Of a DNA stretch of 64,000 nucleotides, positions 41,949 to 50,533 are shown in pieces. The position numbers and the translations under genes are program-made. How positions within the stretch are numbered: the first letter of the stretch is position 1; the number at the start of each line of letters is the position of its first letter. Below the pieces are notes generated by a model. It ran no database searches. It was not told where the DNA came from and saw nothing but the letters and a program-made list of their open reading frames with translations. The stretch is from Acidovorax sp. Leaf191 (GTDB lineage: Bacteria > Pseudomonadota > Gammaproteobacteria > Burkholderiales > Burkholderiaceae_C), in the NCBI RefSeq assembly GCF_001424425.1, contig NZ_LMPT01000019.1:495003-559002 (forward strand), written 5' to 3'.

Positions 41949-42826
41949 TTCGAAGGCCCTCCAAAAAGGCCGTTCGGCCGGTACAGCGTCACCAGGATCA
42001 GCGCCAGGCCCACCGCGGCCAGGCGCAGGCTGGCCATGCCCACTTCGGACACGCCCGGCACCCAGTCCTTGGCAAAGCGCGAGCCTTCCAGGAACACCAT
42101 CAGCAGCAGCGAGCCGAACATGGCGCCGCGCACCGAGCCCGAGCCGCCCATGACCAGCCCCATCCACACATAGAAGGTGATGAGCGGAATGAACTGCTCC
42201 GGCGTGATGAAGGTGATGAAGTGCGCGTAGAACGCGCCCGCCACGCCGGCCAGCGCCGCGCCCACCATGAACACCTGCACCTTGAACCAGGCCGGGTCCT
42301 TGCCCAGGGCCGACAGCGCCGCCTCGTCGTCGCCGATGGCTTTCAGCAGCCGGCCGAACGGGCTGCGCGTGAGCCGCACCGTGCCCCAGCACACGAGGCC
42401 CACGATCACCGCCAGCACGGTGAAGATCGCCACGTCGGACATGCCGCCGGCCAGATGGGCAAACAGCTTGGGCAGGCCCGGCAGACCCTGCACGCCGTTC
42501 GTGAGCCAGCTTTCCTGCTGGATGGTGATGCGCACGGCTTCCGAAAAACCCAGTGTCACGATGGCCAGGTAGTCGTCGCGCAGCCTGAGCGACAGCAGGC
42601 CGATGGGCAGCGCGAGCAGGCCCGACAGCACGCCCGCCGCGATGAAGCACACCACCAGCGGCACGCCCTGCAGCGACAGCAGCCCCGACGTGTAGGCGCC
42701 CACGGCGAAGAACGCCACGACGCCGAAGTTGACCAGCCGCGTAAGGCCGAACTGAAGGTTCAGCCCCAGCGCGAGCAGGCAGTAGATGAGGGCGATGATG
42801 CCGATGGCACAGAGATAAGCGATCAT
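41945..42826 (-). CDS. livM: Branched-chain-type amino-acid ABC transporter permease LivM
   Basis: The 293-residue permease has about nine helices and the family blocks NLQFGLTRLVNFGVVAFFAVG and GAMFGSLLLMVFLEGSRF. It forms the channel with LivH. It begins 12 bases after livH. Confidence 0.93.
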   Translation of the reverse strand: MIAYLCAIGIIALIYCLLALGLNLQFGLTRLVNFGVVAFFAVGAYTSGLLSLQGVPLVVCFIAAGVLSGLLALPIGLLSLRLRDDYLAIVTLGFSEAVRITIQQESWLTNGVQGLPGLPKLFAHLAGGMSDVAIFTVLAVIVGLVCWGTVRLTRSPFGRLLKAIGDDEAALSALGKDPAWFKVQVFMVGAALAGVAGAFYAHFITFITPEQFIPLITFYVWMGLVMGGSGSVRGAMFGSLLLMVFLEGSRFAKDWVPGVSEVGMASLRLAAVGLALILVTLYRPNGLFGGPSK

Positions 42827-42838
42827 GGTCCGTACCCC

Positions 42839-43714
42839 TTAGCGCACCAGTTGCACGCGGCCCATGATGCCGGCCGGGCGCAGCAGCAGCACCAGCGCGA
42901 GCACCACGAACGACAGCACCAGCTTGTACGACGGCCCCAGCAGCGGCACCGACAGCTCTTGCACCATGCACAGCAGCAGCGCGCCCAGCACCGCACCCAG
43001 CGGGCTGCCGATGCCGCCCAGCACCATGGCGGCGAAGGCGGGGATCAGGCTCTCCCAGCCCATCTCGGGCGTGACCACGGCCTTCATGCCCAGCAGCACC
43101 CCGCCGATGGACGACAGCGCGCCCACCAGCAGCCACAGGCTCAGCATGAGCCCGCCGGCGCGGATGCCGCTGGCGCGCGCCAGGTCGGCACTGTCGGACA
43201 CGGCGCGCAGCTGGCGGCCGAAGCTCGTGCGGTAGATGAGCACGAACACCACCAGCAGGCACACCGCGGCGATGGCGGCGATGAGCAGGTCGGTGGGCAG
43301 GACGCGGATGCCGCCGAAGTTCCACGCGCGCACCAGCGGCATGTCGAAGGTGCGCTGGTCGTGCCCGGCAAAGAACGAGATCAGGCTGCGCAGCAAAAAC
43401 CCGAGCCCGATGGCCGCGAGCATCGACGCGACCATGGGCCGCCCCACCAGCTTGCGAAAGATCAGCTGGTACGACCCGGCCGACACCACCGCGGTGATGG
43501 CCACGCTGGCGATGGCCGCGAGCCACAGCGGCACGCCGCCCAGCATCTGTACGGCCACCGCGGCGTACGCGCCGGTCGTCAGGAAGTCGCCGGTGGCGGC
43601 ATTGGGAAAGCGGTTGACGCCCATCACCAGGGTCATGGCCAGCGCGGGCAGCGCCACCACCAGGCCTTCGATCAATCCGTTGATCAAGAGGTTTGTGAAA
43701 TCGATCCAGGTCAT
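42839..43714 (-). CDS. livH: Branched-chain-type amino-acid ABC transporter permease LivH
   Basis: The 291-residue permease has about eight helices and the blocks LVMGVNRFPNAATGDFLTTG and MVLGGIGSPLGAVLGALLL. It follows the binding-protein gene by 104 bases that carry only a small tandem repeat. Confidence 0.92.
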   Translation of the reverse strand: MTWIDFTNLLINGLIEGLVVALPALAMTLVMGVNRFPNAATGDFLTTGAYAAVAVQMLGGVPLWLAAIASVAITAVVSAGSYQLIFRKLVGRPMVASMLAAIGLGFLLRSLISFFAGHDQRTFDMPLVRAWNFGGIRVLPTDLLIAAIAAVCLLVVFVLIYRTSFGRQLRAVSDSADLARASGIRAGGLMLSLWLLVGALSSIGGVLLGMKAVVTPEMGWESLIPAFAAMVLGGIGSPLGAVLGALLLCMVQELSVPLLGPSYKLVLSFVVLALVLLLRPAGIMGRVQLVR

Positions 43715-43721
43715 TGCGTCA

Positions 43722-43745
43722 TCTCGTTCTTGCTCTCGTTCTTAC
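43722..43745. repeat. Short tandem repeat before livH
   Basis: The 12-base unit TCTCGTTCTTGC occurs twice, the second ending AC. It lies just upstream of the livH start. Confidence 0.5.
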
Positions 43746-43818
43746 CCTTGCGTTGCCAGAAAGCCCCCTTTGCCGCGACGACCGCAGCCGCCGGGGACGA
43801 ACAGGGGGATGAGGGCCG

Positions 43819-45039
43819 TCACGCGGCGATGGACACCACGTCGCGGCGCACCAGCTGGCCCTTTTCGATGATGAACACACCGAAGTCGGGGGTGGCGTCG
43901 CCGAACTTGTCGAAGTCGAGCTTGCTGGACGCGCCTTCGTAGTTGACCTTCGCCTTCTTGCCCAGCTGGGCCTTGCCTTCGGCGAACGAGTACACGGCGG
44001 TGCCCGGGGCGTTGGACACCTCGCGCAGCTTGGCGTTGACCTGCTCCACCGTGGCCTTGGGGCCCGCGGCTTCCATGGCCAGGGCCAGCGAGATCACCAT
44101 GTCGTACGCCATGGCGGCATAGATGTTGGTGGACGCGGCCTTGCCCGTGGCCTTGGTGAAGGCGGCATCGAACTGCGCGTACGAAGTGCTCTTTTCGTTG
44201 GAGACCGTCTCCACCGAAATGATGCCTTCGCACACTTCGGGGCCCAGGGCCTTGACCAGGTCGGGGTTGGCCGCCCAGCCGGGGATGATCCACTTGTTGT
44301 CGGCGCCGGACTGGAACCATTCGCGCAGGATGATGGTGGTGTCGGGCAGGTACGAGCCCATCACGATCACATCGGGCTTGGCCGCCAGGATCTTCTGCAG
44401 CTCGCTGCGGTAGCTGGGGCGGCTGGGCTCGTAGGTGACGTGTGCGGCCACCTTGCCGCCGCGCTTTTCCCACACCTTGGTGAAGCCTTCGACATTGCCC
44501 AGGCCCGAGGCGTTGTTGAACGCCATGGTGGCCGGGCGTTTGAAGCCGCGCTTGGCGCAGATCTCGGCAAAGGCCGCACCGAAGCGGTCGTTGGTGGCCT
44601 GAAAGCGCCACACCAGGTCCTTGGTGTCCTGCGTGGAGATGGCGGGCGCACCCGAGACGTTCATCTGGATGATGCCGGCCGCATCGGTCAGCGGCATCAC
44701 CGCCAGCGTCACGCCCGAGGCCCAGGTGCCCAGCACAGCCTGCACCTTGTTCACTTCGATCAGCTTCTTGGCGGCCAGCACGGCGGCGTCGGGCTTGGTC
44801 TGGTCGTCTTCGGTGAAGAGTTCGAGCTTGCGGCCGCCCGCGCCACCGGCGGCATTGACCTCGTCCACCGCGAGGCGGATGGCCTGCTGCATGCCCGGGC
44901 CGTACGGGCTGCCCGCGCCGGTGATGGGCGTGAGCGAGCCGATGCGGAAGACCTCGCCCTGCTGGCTGAAGCCGATGGAGGGAAGGCACTGCAGGGCGGC
45001 TGCTGCGCCGCCGAGCTTGACGAAATTTCTACGTTGCAT
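43819..45039 (-). CDS. ABC transporter substrate-binding protein, branched-chain amino-acid type
   Basis: The 406-residue protein is of the LivJ/LivK type (Peripla_BP_6). Its leader has QRRNFVKLGG, a Tat-like motif, ending near IGFSQQ. Family blocks are IGSLTPITGAGSPYGPGMQQ and GTWASGVTLAVMPLTDAAGI. It delivers an amino acid or amide to LivHMGF. Substrate is unknown; the amidohydrolase upstream suggests an amide-linked or related compound. Confidence 0.9.
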   Translation of the reverse strand: MQRRNFVKLGGAAAALQCLPSIGFSQQGEVFRIGSLTPITGAGSPYGPGMQQAIRLAVDEVNAAGGAGGRKLELFTEDDQTKPDAAVLAAKKLIEVNKVQAVLGTWASGVTLAVMPLTDAAGIIQMNVSGAPAISTQDTKDLVWRFQATNDRFGAAFAEICAKRGFKRPATMAFNNASGLGNVEGFTKVWEKRGGKVAAHVTYEPSRPSYRSELQKILAAKPDVIVMGSYLPDTTIILREWFQSGADNKWIIPGWAANPDLVKALGPEVCEGIISVETVSNEKSTSYAQFDAAFTKATGKAASTNIYAAMAYDMVISLALAMEAAGPKATVEQVNAKLREVSNAPGTAVYSFAEGKAQLGKKAKVNYEGASSKLDFDKFGDATPDFGVFIIEKGQLVRRDVVSIAA

Positions 45040-45049
45040 GGTGTTCTCC

Positions 45050-45071
45050 GGTCAGGTCAGGTCAGGTCAGG
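45050..45071. repeat. Short tandem repeat between amidohydrolase and binding-protein genes
   Basis: The five-base unit GTCAG is repeated four times. It sits between the amidohydrolase stop and the binding-protein start, close to the latter's ribosome site. Confidence 0.6.
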
Positions 45072-45093
45072 GGGGAATGTGGAGGGGTCGGGG

Positions 45094-46326
45094 TCACAGG
45101 GTGTTCTTGGCGAACGCGCCGTCCTTGACGATCGCGCGGATGTGCTCGCCCTGGTTCAGCAGGCAGGTGATGTCGGTGAGCGGGTTGCCATCGACCAGCA
45201 GCAGGTCGGCGATGGCGCCCGCCGTGACTTCGCCCAGCTGGCCTTGCTGGCCCAGGATCTCGGCGCCGATCAGCGTGGCCTGCTGCAGCACCGGGCCGTT
45301 GCCCAGCACGTCGGCGCGCAGGCGCAACTCGTCGGCCTGCAGGTAGTGCGTTTCGGCCAGCAGGTCGCTGCCCAGGCCCATTTTCACGCCGGCCTTGGCC
45401 AGGATCTCGATGGCCGCCTTGCCCTGGCCGCGCACCGAGTCGATTTTTGCGATGGACACGGCCGGCAGGCCGTAGCGCTCGCCCTCGTTGGCCAGGCCTT
45501 CGTAGGTGATGAGCGTGGGCACCATGAAGGCGCCCAGTTCGGCCATCAGCTCGGCCGTGGGGGCGTCGACCAGGTTGCCGTGTTCGATGGTGCGCACGCC
45601 GCAGCGCACGGCGCGGGCGATGGCGCGGGGCGTGTAGGCGTGGGCCATCACGTAGGTGTTGGCGTTGGTGGCCTCTTCGACGATGGCGCGCAGCTCGGCC
45701 TCGGAATAGCCCAGGTTGTTGATCGGGTCGTTGGGCGAGGCCACGCCGCCCGAGGCCATGACCTTGATCTGCGTGGCGCCCTTCAGGATCTCTTCACGCA
45801 CCGCCAGGCGGCAGGCGTCCACGCCATCGACCACGCGGCCGATGTTGCCCAGCTTGTACGCGCACGAGCACACGTCCAGGTTGTCGTTGCGCTCGCGAAA
45901 GTCCGCATGCCCGCCGGTTTGCGACAGGGCCTTGCCCGAGGGGAAGATGCGCGGGCCCTGCACCAGGCTCGTGCGCACCGCTTCGGCCAGCGACCAGTCG
46001 CCGCCGCCCGCGTCGCGCACCGAGGTGAAGCCGCGCGCGAGCATGCCCTTCATGATGGGCAGCGAGCGCAGCATGGTGAACACGTTGGGCATCCGCGCCA
46101 CGCTGCCCAGGTTGAACGAGGAGGCCACGACGTGCACGTGGCAGTCGATCAGGCCGGGCATGAGCGTCATGCCGCGCGCGTCGATGCGGTGCGTGCCCTC
46201 GGGTGCCTGCACGTCGGCACCGACGGCGGCAATGCGCCCGTCCTGCACCAGCACCGAGAGACCGTCGCGCAAGCTCAGGCCATGGACATCCAGCACGCGG
46301 CTGTTTTCTATCAACAAGGTGTTCAT
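45094..46326 (-). CDS. Metal-dependent amidohydrolase
   Basis: The 410-residue protein has the amidohydrolase TIM-barrel pattern: LIDCHVHV near residue 60, the lysine in IKVMASGGVASP (bridging lysine), MAHAYTPRAIARAV, IEHGNL and GLGSDLLAETH. It resembles the imidazolonepropionase-like/peptidase group (Sgx9260-type), whose members cleave Xaa-Pro or N-acyl amino acids. It heads the operon with the ABC transporter and is divergent from a LysR gene. ATG 46326 is the start that fits the family; its ribosome site is weak. Substrate unknown. Confidence 0.85.
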   Translation of the reverse strand: MNTLLIENSRVLDVHGLSLRDGLSVLVQDGRIAAVGADVQAPEGTHRIDARGMTLMPGLIDCHVHVVASSFNLGSVARMPNVFTMLRSLPIMKGMLARGFTSVRDAGGGDWSLAEAVRTSLVQGPRIFPSGKALSQTGGHADFRERNDNLDVCSCAYKLGNIGRVVDGVDACRLAVREEILKGATQIKVMASGGVASPNDPINNLGYSEAELRAIVEEATNANTYVMAHAYTPRAIARAVRCGVRTIEHGNLVDAPTAELMAELGAFMVPTLITYEGLANEGERYGLPAVSIAKIDSVRGQGKAAIEILAKAGVKMGLGSDLLAETHYLQADELRLRADVLGNGPVLQQATLIGAEILGQQGQLGEVTAGAIADLLLVDGNPLTDITCLLNQGEHIRAIVKDGAFAKNTL

Positions 46327-46544
46327 GAAATCGATGAAGAGGTCAAAACCGGGGGTTCTCAAATACTCATGCCCTGCAGGCCGTCTGCATGGGCGGGCCG
46401 AACATCCCAAAAATGGTGCATCGCATCACTTCCCTGAGGAGGAATCTGTCACGCTGCCGTCACGGGTTGCATTTAACGGGCCAACCGGGTGCCACTGCAA
46501 CACCTAAAATCTCACCATCCCATGACCTGTACTCATACCCCCAC

Positions 46545-47510
46545 ATGCGCCGCCTGTGCCCGACCATCTCTGAGCTGAACGCCTTTCACTCCGCGGCCAA
46601 GCACCAGGCCTTCACCATGGCCGCCAAGGAGCTGTGCGTGACGCAAAGCGCCATCAGCCGCCACATCGCCGCGCTGGAGGACTACCTGGGCCAGAAGCTG
46701 TTCATTCGCAAGGCGAGCGGGCTGGAGCTGACCGATGCGGGCGCCACCTATCTCAACGCCACGCGGCCGGCGATGGCCGCGCTGGAGTCGGCGACCTCGC
46801 AGCTCATGTCGTACGGCGGCAGCGGCGGCGCGCTGAACCTGTCGGTGCCGCCCACGTTCGCGGCGCAGTGGCTCTTTCCGCGGCTGGGCCACTTCAAGCG
46901 CACGCTGCCCCAGGTGTCGCTGAACTTCGTGCGCTACCAGCACGCGCACGACTTTGCGGTGCCGTACGAGTTCGACGCGGCGATCCAGTATGGCTACGGC
47001 AACTGGCCCAGCGCCAATGCGCGCTACCTGATCGGCAAGGAGACGAGCATCGTCTGCAGCCCGCAGCTGCGCGACGCCCTGCCCCTGCGCACGCCTGCCG
47101 ACCTACAGCAGGCCACGCTGCTGCAGCACATCGAGGTGCCCCTGGCATGGCATGACTGGATGGAGGCGAACCAGTGCGACACCAGCGGCAGCCGCTTCGG
47201 GCCCGGGTTCAACCTGTACTCGCTGATCATCCGCGCCGCGGTGTCGGGGTTCGGCGTGGGCATCGTGCCGACCTGCCTGGTGGAAGACGAGCTGCAGGCG
47301 GGGTCACTGGTGGAGCCGCTGGGCGAGCGTTTTCAAAGCCCGCTGGGCTACTACCTGTGCGCCCCCACCGCACGCACCAATCTGTCGGTCTACAAGCTGG
47401 TGGCCGCGTGGCTGGAGCATTGCTGCAGCCATGGGGCGGTGGAGAGCGGGGGCATTGCAGTGCCCGCCGCAGCGTGCATTTTTTGCGCCGACGAACCCAA
47501 GGCGGCGTGA
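46545..47510 (+). CDS. LysR family regulator, GcvA-like
   Basis: The 321-residue protein has an N-terminal HTH (AAKELCVTQSAISRHIAALE) and a C-terminal co-inducer domain (SLIIRAAVSGFGVGIVPTCL). ATG 46545 is the start of the usual LysR N-terminus; the longer reading is not conserved-looking. It diverges from the amidohydrolase-ABC operon across 218 bases and is probably its regulator. Confidence 0.88.
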   Translation: MRRLCPTISELNAFHSAAKHQAFTMAAKELCVTQSAISRHIAALEDYLGQKLFIRKASGLELTDAGATYLNATRPAMAALESATSQLMSYGGSGGALNLSVPPTFAAQWLFPRLGHFKRTLPQVSLNFVRYQHAHDFAVPYEFDAAIQYGYGNWPSANARYLIGKETSIVCSPQLRDALPLRTPADLQQATLLQHIEVPLAWHDWMEANQCDTSGSRFGPGFNLYSLIIRAAVSGFGVGIVPTCLVEDELQAGSLVEPLGERFQSPLGYYLCAPTARTNLSVYKLVAAWLEHCCSHGAVESGGIAVPAAACIFCADEPKAA

Positions 47511-47638
47511 GGGCACAGGGGGTTGAGAGCGACCGCGCCCGCGACAGCAGGCGCTGCGCAACCCCGCCGAAGTAGCCGTTGTGGCCCTCACGCCCGGTGG
47601 AGGTCGGTGTGAGTTCGACCGGTGCAGGTCCTCCGTGT

Positions 47639-47662
47639 GTCCGGTGTCCGGTGTCCGGTGTC
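47639..47662. repeat. Short tandem repeat after the LysR gene
   Basis: The seven-base unit GTCCGGT occurs three times plus a partial copy. It abuts the stop codon of the alpha/beta hydrolase gene. Confidence 0.6.
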
Positions 47663-48632
47663 AATCCTCACCGTTGTCCTGCGCGGGCACCGTCTTTTCC
47701 AGCTGCAGCTGAGCAGCAGGCGCCCGTGCCGAAGGCGCCGGTGCAGGAAAGCCGTTGCGGTCCAGAAAGTCAGCCACGCGCGGTTGCCACAGTTGCGGTG
47801 CGCGGGAGAAGACCAGGTGCCCATCCTCGCCGTGCGGAGGGAACTGGATGAACTCCCCCGTTCCTCCCGCTGCGCGAAAGGCGGCGAACCACTCCCGGGG
47901 GTGCGTGGCGCCCATGTAGAGATCGTTTTCCGTGTAGACCCAGAGCGAAGGGATGCGCAGCGTGGCGCCGTACCGCGCGAACATCTGCTCCAACTGCTGC
48001 GGTGCACAAGGCCTGCCGGGCTGCGTCTCCGGGTTGCCGCCGCCACCGCCTGCAAAGTTGATCACGGCCTGCACCCCGGCGGGCTGCAGGGCCCCCACCG
48101 CAATGGCGGTAGCCCCACCGTAGGACTGGCCCATCACCACCGCTTTGTCCTTGGCGGCGTCCGGCCTCTGGCGCACCACCTGCAGCACTTGCAGCGTCTG
48201 CTGCACGGCAGCGGCGTACCCGGGTGAGTAGCGTTTGCTCTGGCACGGGCCGCTGTTTTCGATGTCTTCACCGCCGCTGACGCCATAGCCCACGCGGGTG
48301 GGCACAGCCACGATGAAGCCGCGGCGTACGAAAAATGCCGATTCCTTGGACAAGCGTGCGCGGCCCAGGCCGGCGCGCTTTTCAGGCTGGGCCGATCGGC
48401 CATGGCCCAGCACCATCACGGGTGCCGGGGTCGGGTTGGCATCGTCCGACCACACGGTGACGCGGATCGGCTGCGCGATGCGCTTGCCGTAGCCATCGAC
48501 CACCTCGACGGGCACGTCGATCTGCGATTCCTGCAGCCGCGCGTGCACCGGCTGTGCAGCCAGTGCCACCGTGAGCAGTGCCACTGCTGCCAGGCCAAGG
48601 GACGGGGACGGGTGTGCGCGCAGGAAGGGCAT
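47661..48632 (-). CDS. Exported alpha/beta hydrolase (dienelactone-hydrolase-like)
   Basis: The 323-residue protein has a signal peptide (LGLAAVALLTVALAAQPVHA), the nucleophile elbow GQSYGG, and HGEDGH near the C-terminus with the likely catalytic His. An Ala/Pro-rich tail follows. ATG 48632 is chosen before the signal peptide. It may cleave esters outside the inner membrane; substrate unknown. It is not linked to an operon. Confidence 0.8.
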   Translation of the reverse strand: MPFLRAHPSPSLGLAAVALLTVALAAQPVHARLQESQIDVPVEVVDGYGKRIAQPIRVTVWSDDANPTPAPVMVLGHGRSAQPEKRAGLGRARLSKESAFFVRRGFIVAVPTRVGYGVSGGEDIENSGPCQSKRYSPGYAAAVQQTLQVLQVVRQRPDAAKDKAVVMGQSYGGATAIAVGALQPAGVQAVINFAGGGGGNPETQPGRPCAPQQLEQMFARYGATLRIPSLWVYTENDLYMGATHPREWFAAFRAAGGTGEFIQFPPHGEDGHLVFSRAPQLWQPRVADFLDRNGFPAPAPSARAPAAQLQLEKTVPAQDNGED

Positions 48633-48834
48633 GGTGGCGGCTCGATCAAATGGTGGTGCGGTGCGCGCCACTGTAGAGCACCGTCAGCGAAACGCCGATG
48701 CAAAAAACGGCGCCGTGCGAGTCATTCGCAGCGACGCCGTTCCTTCTTCAGCACACCACGCTGCCCGCAGCGTGGTAGGCCAGGCGGCCCGGAGCAGCGG
48801 GCACCTGGCGGATCAGCCGGTCAGCCGATGCCGA

Positions 48835-50400
48835 TCAGGCGAACAGCCCCTTGTGCTGATCGCGCAGCAAGTTCTTCTGCACCTTGCCCATGGTGTTGCG
48901 CGGCAGCTCGGTGGCGACGAAGCAGCGCTTGGGGATCTTGAAGTTGGCCAGTTGGGTCTTGAGCTTGGCCACGATGGCGTCGCCATCGAGCTGCGCGCCG
49001 GGCTTGGCAATCACCACCGCCACGCCCACCTCGCCGAAGTCCGGGTGGGGCACGCCGACCAGGGCGCTTTCGGCCACGCCGGGCATGTCGTTGATGTAGC
49101 CCTCGATCTCGGCGGGATAGACGTTGTAGCCGCCGCTGATGATCAGGTCCTTGCTGCGGCCGACGATGCTGATGTAGCCTCGTTCGTCCACCTTGCCCAC
49201 GTCGCCGGTCTTGAACCACTTGCCGCCCTGTTCATCGGCGGTGAATTCCTCGGCCGTCTTCTCGGGCATGCGCCAGTAGCCCTTGAACACGTTGGGCCCC
49301 TGCACCTGAATGGCGCCGATCTCGCCCACGGGCAACGGCTGGTTGGCGTCATCCACCACGCGCAGGCCCACGCCGGGCAGCGCAAAGCCCACGGTGGCGC
49401 CGCGCCGCTCGCTCTGGCCGCCGTGGCGGGCGTCGGCCGCATACGGGTTGGAGGTGAGCATGATGGTCTCGCTCATGCCGTAGCGCTCCAGGATGGTGTG
49501 GCCGGTGCGCTGCTGCCATTCGTTGAAGGTCTCGATGAGCAGCGGCGCGGAGCCCGCGACGAACAGGCGCATGTTCTTGGCCGCCTCTTTCGTCAGGCCC
49601 GGCTCGGCCAGCAGGCGCACGTACAGCGTGGGCACGCCCATGAAGACGGTGGCGCGGCGCATGGCGGCCAGCACCGCCTTGGGGTCGAACTTGGCAAACC
49701 AGATCATCTTGCTGCCGTTGATGAGCGCACCGTGGATGGCCACGAACAGGCCGTGCACGTGGAAGATGGGCAGCGCGTGGATGAGCACGTCGCCAGACTT
49801 CCAGCCCCAGTACTCCTTGAGCACCTGCGCGTTGGACAGCAGGTTGCCGTGCGTGAGCATCGCGCCCTTGCTGCGGCCGGTGGTGCCGCTGGTGTACAGG
49901 ATGGCGGCCAGGTCGTCGGCCGACCGGGTCACCGGCGTGTGCACGTCGCTGTGGTGCGCGGCGCGCTCCAGCAGGCTGCCCGTGCGGTCATCGCCCAGCG
50001 TGAACACATGGCCCGTGCCCTGGGTGAACGCGATCTTGCTGACCCAGCCGAAGTTGCCGGGCGTGCAGACCACCACGGCGGGCTCGGCGTTGCCGATGAA
50101 GTATTCGATCTCGGCGCTTTGGTAGGCGGTGTTGAGCGGCAGGAACACGTAGCCCGCGCGCAGCGTGGCGAGGTACAGCAGCATGGCCTCGACCGATTTT
50201 TCGACCTGCACAGCCACGCGGCTGCCCTCGGGCAGCTTCAGCGATGCGAGCAGGTTGGCGATGCGGGCGCTGGCGCGCTCCAGGTCGTCCCAGCTGTAGA
50301 CCAGCTCGGTGCCGTCCGGCGCCGTGGTTTCCACGGCGGCGCTGGCCAGGTCGGAGGGAAAGGCGGCGCGCAGCGCGCTGAAAAGGTTGTGTTGGCTCAT
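48835..50400 (-). CDS. matB: Malonyl-CoA synthetase (MatB-like)
   Basis: The 521-residue acyl-adenylate-forming enzyme has YTSGTTGRSKGAM, the adenylation motif FKTGDVGKVDERGY, GRSKDLIISGGYNVYP and the catalytic Lys in RNTMGKVQKNLL. The block HALPIFHVHGLFVAIHGAL fits malonyl-CoA synthetases. It activates malonate to malonyl-CoA, which MatA decarboxylates. It is the last gene of the operon read from matR, 133 bases after ech. Confidence 0.88.
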   Translation of the reverse strand: MSQHNLFSALRAAFPSDLASAAVETTAPDGTELVYSWDDLERASARIANLLASLKLPEGSRVAVQVEKSVEAMLLYLATLRAGYVFLPLNTAYQSAEIEYFIGNAEPAVVVCTPGNFGWVSKIAFTQGTGHVFTLGDDRTGSLLERAAHHSDVHTPVTRSADDLAAILYTSGTTGRSKGAMLTHGNLLSNAQVLKEYWGWKSGDVLIHALPIFHVHGLFVAIHGALINGSKMIWFAKFDPKAVLAAMRRATVFMGVPTLYVRLLAEPGLTKEAAKNMRLFVAGSAPLLIETFNEWQQRTGHTILERYGMSETIMLTSNPYAADARHGGQSERRGATVGFALPGVGLRVVDDANQPLPVGEIGAIQVQGPNVFKGYWRMPEKTAEEFTADEQGGKWFKTGDVGKVDERGYISIVGRSKDLIISGGYNVYPAEIEGYINDMPGVAESALVGVPHPDFGEVGVAVVIAKPGAQLDGDAIVAKLKTQLANFKIPKRCFVATELPRNTMGKVQKNLLRDQHKGLFA

Positions 50401-50452
50401 GGCAGTCAGGCGAGGTTGTTGGATTGAATCGGTCGAGTTGTCAAATCGTAAA

Positions 50453-50479
50453 TTCAGGCAGTTCAGGCAGTTCAGGCAA
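50453..50479. repeat. Short tandem repeat between ech and matB
   Basis: The nine-base unit TTCAGGCAG occurs three times, the last with one change. It lies in the gap before matB. Confidence 0.6.
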
Positions 50480-50533
50480 GTCTGGTCTGGTCAGAAAAAC
50501 TTGTGGGACGCATGCGGGCCGACAGTGCTGCCT

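Noticed and set aside
40441-41964. Apparent fusion of LivG and LivF frames
   Set aside because: The reading before ATG 41190 is out of frame with livG; the ATGA overlap and family lengths show two separate genes.
45050-50479. CRISPR array
   Set aside because: The tandem repeats are short units without spacers; no cas genes are present.
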